Assembly: GCA_963755375.1 (NCBI GenBank)
Contig: CAVWKG010000006.1
Location: 515,863 to 579,862 of the forward strand
DNA: 64,000 nucleotides
From: Bog-473 sp963755375
Lineage (GTDB): Bacteria > Actinomycetota > Acidimicrobiia > Acidimicrobiales > RAAP-2
Direction of reading: 5' to 3'
Shown here: in pieces, positions 59,894 to 64,000 of the stretch
Layout: each line of letters opens with the position of its first letter
Numbering within the stretch: the first letter of the stretch is position 1
Notes under the pieces: model-generated
Seen by the model: only the letters and a program-made list of their open reading frames with translations
Told to the model about the DNA's origin: nothing
The model's database searches: none
Position numbers and translations under genes: made by a program

Positions 59894-62549
59894 ATGCGGC
59901 GAACCTGGGAATGGCTCGGACTGAATCTTGGCAAGCACGCCGGCGTCGTCGCGTGCATCGGCCTGGCGATCACGATCGTGCTCGGCGTCGGTCTGTCCTC
60001 GGTCCACCTCTCGACGGGCGATTCGGACTACCTCAACGCCAACGACCCCTTGGCGATCGGCAACCAGGAGTACACGAGCCTCTTCGGTGGCGACCCCATT
60101 GCAGTGCTCTTCACCATGAAGCCGGGCACGAACGTGGACGACCTCTTGACGCCGGCCAACCAGGTCGAAATGGGCCGCGTGGACGAGGAACTCGCCAAGA
60201 ATCCATCGATCTTCAACGTCGTCTCACCCCTGACAGCGCTCGAGTTCGCATCAAGGGTTCAAAGCGGTCAGAACCTCACCGAGCAGATGTTCGTCTCCGC
60301 GTATCAGAGGGATCCGAGCGCACACTCGCGGGCGGTCCGAGAGGCCTATGCCGTCGCCGAGGCGCGCCAGTTGAGTGCCATTGCGCCTTCGCAAAGGGTT
60401 CTGTCCCACCCGGAGTGGATCCACTTCGTCCTGCACGAACCCAATGGTTCGCTTCGCGAGGAGGTCAAGGGCTTCGTCCCAGACGAGCGGCACGCCCTCA
60501 TGGCGGTCTTCTTGAAGCCGAACCTCAGCTTCAACCAGGAACTCGAGCGCGGCGGCATCTGTCGAGAGGATCACGGTCTCGGCCCACTACCAGAACGCGA
60601 CCACCATCACCACGGGCGTTCCTGAGATCGAAAAGGACGTCAACGACTACGTGCGCAGCGCGTTGCGGACCCTGATCCTGCTGGCCGCTGTTCTCATGGC
60701 GTTGATCTTGATCGTGGCTTTCAGGGTGCGCTGGCGGCTCCTGCCTTTCGCCGTGCTCGGCGTCGGGATGATCTGGGCCTTCGGATTGGTGGGCTATTTC
60801 GGCATCCCACTCACATTTGCCACCCTCACCGCCATCCCCGTCCTCATGGGTGTGGGCATGGACTACTCCATCCAGATGCACGCGCGTATCGAAGAAGAGG
60901 TGCGGGTGAACCGGGCCGGGCACCCGATCCAGGCGGCGGCCCGAGGTCTTGGTCCGGCACTGCTCATCGTGACGTTCGACGCGGTGTTCGCGTTCGCAGC
61001 GCTGTGGTTCTCCAGTGTTCCAGCCGTGCGCCAGTTCGGCTCGCTCATGGTCATCGGCATCATCGCCGTGTGCGTCTGCAGCCTGATGCTCACCCTGGCC
61101 ATCCTCGGCATCCGCGAGTATCGATCCCCGACACCGCCCGTCGATCGGGGTATCGGCTCGCTCGGGCGGCTGGTTGTGCGTCTCAGCGGCCTCTCATCTC
61201 GGGCTGCCCTGCCTCTCATCCTCGTGGCCACAATGGTGTTCGCCGCCGGGGTGATATTCGAGGGACGGCTGGTCATTCAGCCCGACCCGATCAAATGGCT
61301 CGACCCGCACTCGACGGCCGTACGCCAGATCGACGCTCTCGAAGCGGTGACAGGGTCGGACAACCAAATCGGTGTCGTGGTCGAGTCGAAGCATCCCTTC
61401 AGTCCCCAAACCGTCGACTACGTGAGCAAGCTCACCGAGACCGAGGCCCGCAAATACGGCGACGTACTCTTCCCCGGTGCGGGAGTCGTCTCGAGCGCCG
61501 ATGATTTCTTGACGATACCAGGCGCCGATTTCGTCCCGCCGACGGCGGCACAGGTCAAGCAGTTCTACGAACTGGCTCCGACCGAGCTCAAGAAGACGCT
61601 GGTCCACGGCGACGCGCTCAACGTCATCCTCTTGTCACGCACCAATGACTTCACCGCGCTCGAACCGGTAATCGACAATCTGCAGCACGACGCGCCACCT
61701 CCGAGCGGCATCACGTCTGCTCCTGGAGGGATTGGCGTAGTCAGCGTGGGACTTCTCGACAATCTCGCGAAGACGCGCGCCTTGCTCACCTATCTAGCGC
61801 TCTTCTTCGTCGGCCTCTTCCTTGCCGTGCGCCTGCGCAGCCTGATCCGGTCTCTCGTCTCGTTGACGCCCGTCCTGATCGCCGTAGGTGCGGTCACGCT
61901 GGTTGCTATCGCGTTCAAAGTCACTCTCAGCCCGCTCACTGCGGTCAGCGGACCGCTGGTAGTCGCCGTGTGCACGGAGTTCACCTCTCTGATCCTGCTG
62001 CGCTTCGTCGAGGAACGTAACCGGGGACGCTCCCCGCGAGATGCAATGACGGTGACCGCGAGCCGGACCGGCCGAGCCTTCTTGGTTTCCGCCTTGACGG
62101 TGGTCGCCGGCATCGTGGTCGTCGCCACCTCTCCCATGCCGATGCTGAGGGACTTCGGAATCGTCATGGCGCTCAACGTCACGGTGGCTCTTCTCAGCGC
62201 CCTGGTCGTGTTGCCCCCTGTCCTCGTCTGGGCCGAGGAGTCCCATGGCTGGATCTCGAGGGGACTCCTCAGGGCCGCGCCTGACCCGATTGAGTTCAAG
62301 AATGTCGTCGAGGTTCGCTCGGAATTCGGAGCTCCTGCCGACGAGCGGAGCGGGGAGAATCAGGGAGAAGACACGCTGGGGTCAAAACCGTGGACAAGAG
62401 GTGGTGTTCTAGGCATGGACGCCACTTCCGAAAGCAAAGTGATTCGTGGCCGTCAGCAACGACCAATGTCGCTCGATGACATGAGCCCAGTTGGCCCAGC
62501 ACCGGATACGTCTGGCCCGACAGCCAGCGAGAGAGAGGATCAACGATGA
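59894..62549 (+). pseudogene. MMPL/RND-type transporter with one frameshift
   Basis: Export protein of about 885 residues in two frames. The first part (59894-60625) has an N-terminal helix and large external domain. The second (to 62549) begins with helices from about residue 220 and includes VLMGVGMDYSIQMHARIEEE, a second external domain and the second helix bundle (VVAVCTEFTSLILLRFVEE). The shift lies near 60545-60555: past it the missing link reads RAAASVERITVSAHYQ in the other frame. Related to lipid-exporting MMPL and hopanoid RND proteins. A sequencing error is possible. The C-terminal tail is hydrophilic. Confidence 0.82.
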
Positions 62550-63787
62550 CCCGTGAGGCTGATCGCTACATCGTCGTCTCATCAGATTGCCACGCCGGCG
62601 CCCCCCTCGATGTCTATCGGGACTACCTCGAAGCGAGCTATCTCGATGAGTTCGACCACTGGGCCGAGCAATTCAAGAACCCATATTCCGACCTCGACGA
62701 CACCGATTCGAGGGACTACCGTCGAAACTCGATGGCGTCGTTCGGCAAGAGGATCTGGAGGGTGACGGCATCGTCGGCGAGGTCATCTTTCCCAATACCA
62801 TCCCGCCCTTCTATGTGGGCCACCCCTTGTTCAGCGCTCCCGACCCCTCCTCCGACCATGAGCTCGAACTGCGATGGGTCGGCATACGGGCCCACAACCG
62901 CTGGCTCGCAGACTTCTGCGGCGAACTCCCGGGTAGGCGGGCCGGGGTAGCCCAAATCCTGCTCGATGACGTGGACCGGGCGATCAACGAAGTCGGATGG
63001 GCCAGGGGAAGCCGGCCTTTTCGGCGGCATCCTCCTTCCAAATCCGGCTCCTCACTCAACCGTCCCACCGATCCACGCACCGGACTATGAGCCGCTGTGG
63101 AACATATGCGAAGAGCTCGGGGTCGTTGTGAACACTCACGGCGGTGGTGGTCTCCCGAACCTCGGCCCGTATCCATCGACCGGCATGATCATGTTCGTCG
63201 AGATCGGCTGGTATGGCCTGCGCCCACTCACGCGTCTCATCTTCAGCGGCGTCATGGAACGACACCCAGACTTGACATTTGCGTTCACGGAGACTGGCAA
63301 CTCGCTGATACCCGAGCAGCTCAAACAGCTTGACATGTTCCACCGGATGGCCGTGGGTGCGAAAGATGGGTCCGTGGAGTCCTTCTTTGGTTCCTACGTC
63401 CGCGAGTCCATCCCTCTCCAACCCAGCGAGTACTGGGCTCGGCAGTGTTTCCTCGGAGCCAGCTTCATGTCGCCTGCCGACTGCCGCAACCGTCATGAGA
63501 TCGGAGTCGGAACGGTCATGTGGGGAGCTGACTATCCGCATACCGAGGGGACCCACCCCTACACTCGTGAAGCACTGCAACTCACCTTCGCCGGTATCGC
63601 CCACGACGAGGTGGAGCACATGCTTGGGCTGAATGCGGCCCAAGCCTACGGATTCGACGTGGAGCAACTTGGCCTCGTCGCTCGCGATATAGGTCCGTCG
63701 GTGGAGGAGCTTGATCGGATCCTCGACCCAGAGGAGATTCCTGATGAGGCAGTGTCCATGGCGCTCGCGGCGCAGGGCCGTCGGTAG
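62546..63787 (+). pseudogene. Amidohydrolase (TIM-barrel) with two frameshifts
   Basis: Metal-dependent hydrolase of about 413 residues in three frames. The first has YIVVSSDCHAGAPLDVYRDYL with the DxH metal motif. A shift near 62745 leads to LEGDGIVGEVIFPNTIPPF, another near 63010 to GLFGGILLPNPAP. The rest is intact to the TAG at 63787: VVNTHGGGG, HPDLTFAFTETG, and Asp in MWGADYPHTEG. Starts within the transporter stop (ATGA). It may be a pseudogene or carry two sequence errors. It resembles the truncated copy at 58.9-59.2 kb. Confidence 0.82.
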
Positions 63788-63877
63788 TGCCGTGATCAAC
63801 TCACCGCGGCTACTTTCGGCATCGGTGAGGAGTGCGGTTCCGGACAACTGCCGCATGGCGACGCTCGATGTCCGCTG

Positions 63878-64000
63878 ATGCAATTTGGTGTCCACCTGCC
63901 GCAATACGGACGAGCCGGCAGCGGGCAGTCGATCCGACGTGCCGCCGGCCTCGCGGAAGAGCTCGGCTTCGACGATGTCTGGGTGAGCGACCACGTCTCT
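63878..64000 (+). CDS. LLM-class F420-dependent oxidoreductase, 5' end
   Basis: First 41 residues only; the gene runs off the window. The start MQFGVHLPQYGRAG and the segment RAAGLAEELGFDDVWVSDH are typical of luciferase-like F420-dependent oxidoreductases. Lies 90 bases after the amidohydrolase on the same strand. The substrate is not known. Confidence 0.85.
   Translation, partial: MQFGVHLPQYGRAGSGQSIRRAAGLAEELGFDDVWVSDHVS

Noticed and set aside
1..64000. CRISPR array, rRNA operon or prophage structural genes
   Set aside because: I saw no regularly spaced repeats beyond the short IS repeats, no rRNA motifs, and no phage head or tail proteins.

Overview
The window reads as chromosomal DNA of a high-GC Gram-positive bacterium, most likely an actinomycete of the Acidimicrobiia or a close relative. 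The evidence is a WhiB protein next to paired ArsA-like ATPases, a Lys-rich topoisomerase I tail, a K+-independent H+-pyrophosphatase, a GlnR-like regulator beside glutamine synthetase, a DUF929 protein, an F420-type oxidoreductase, and very high GC at third codon positions. Species cannot be named from this sequence.

Layout. 1-7.7 kb: lipid/CoA metabolism (aldehyde dehydrogenase end, CaiB-type CoA transferase, SDR), an LCP cell-wall ligase, a NUDIX hydrolase and a membrane GGDEF protein. 7.7-10.9 kb: an aminoacyl-carrier-protein module, with a SerRS-like amino acid:[carrier protein] ligase divergent from an overlapping set encoding a phosphopantetheinyl transferase, a small carrier protein, an unknown 86-residue protein and a GNAT acetyltransferase. 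10.9-20.7 kb: DUF1801 protein, tRNA-Pro, CorC-like protein, response regulator, ArsA pair, WhiB, DUF929, NUDIX, MBL hydrolase, Mrp and ErpA-like Fe-S proteins. 20.6-28.4 kb: an XDH-like fusion, RidA, GlnR-like regulator, glutamine synthetase, NAD synthetase, a group 2 sigma factor. 28.4-40.5 kb: HAD phosphatase, two TrkA proteins, APC transporter, H+-PPase, TopA, Tmk and HolB. 40.6-47.4 kb: an ABC exporter whose ATPase carries a cyclic-nucleotide-binding domain, a 1220-residue SARP/ATPase/TPR regulator, and two more cyclic-nucleotide-binding proteins.

From 47.7 kb the character changes. An intact tRNA-Thr(CGT) is followed at once by an IS481-like element with a 16-bp target duplication, then about 9 kb of cargo (a complete branched-chain-amino-acid-type ABC system, an IS30 remnant, a secreted Asp-box protein, an IS481 remnant), ending in a second copy of the 3' half of tRNA-Thr at 58.06-58.1 kb. 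A decayed tyrosine integrase follows immediately. I read this as one integrated island (about 47.8-58.1 kb) next to an older one that continues to the window end. The second island holds a TetR regulator with a palindromic operator, an MMPL/RND-type transporter with one frameshift, two amidohydrolases (one truncated, one with two frameshifts) and the start of an F420-dependent oxidoreductase.

The aminoacyl-carrier-protein module is the best candidate for under-described biology; the cyclic-nucleotide-linked exporter/regulator cluster and several unusual fusions are the next most interesting points.
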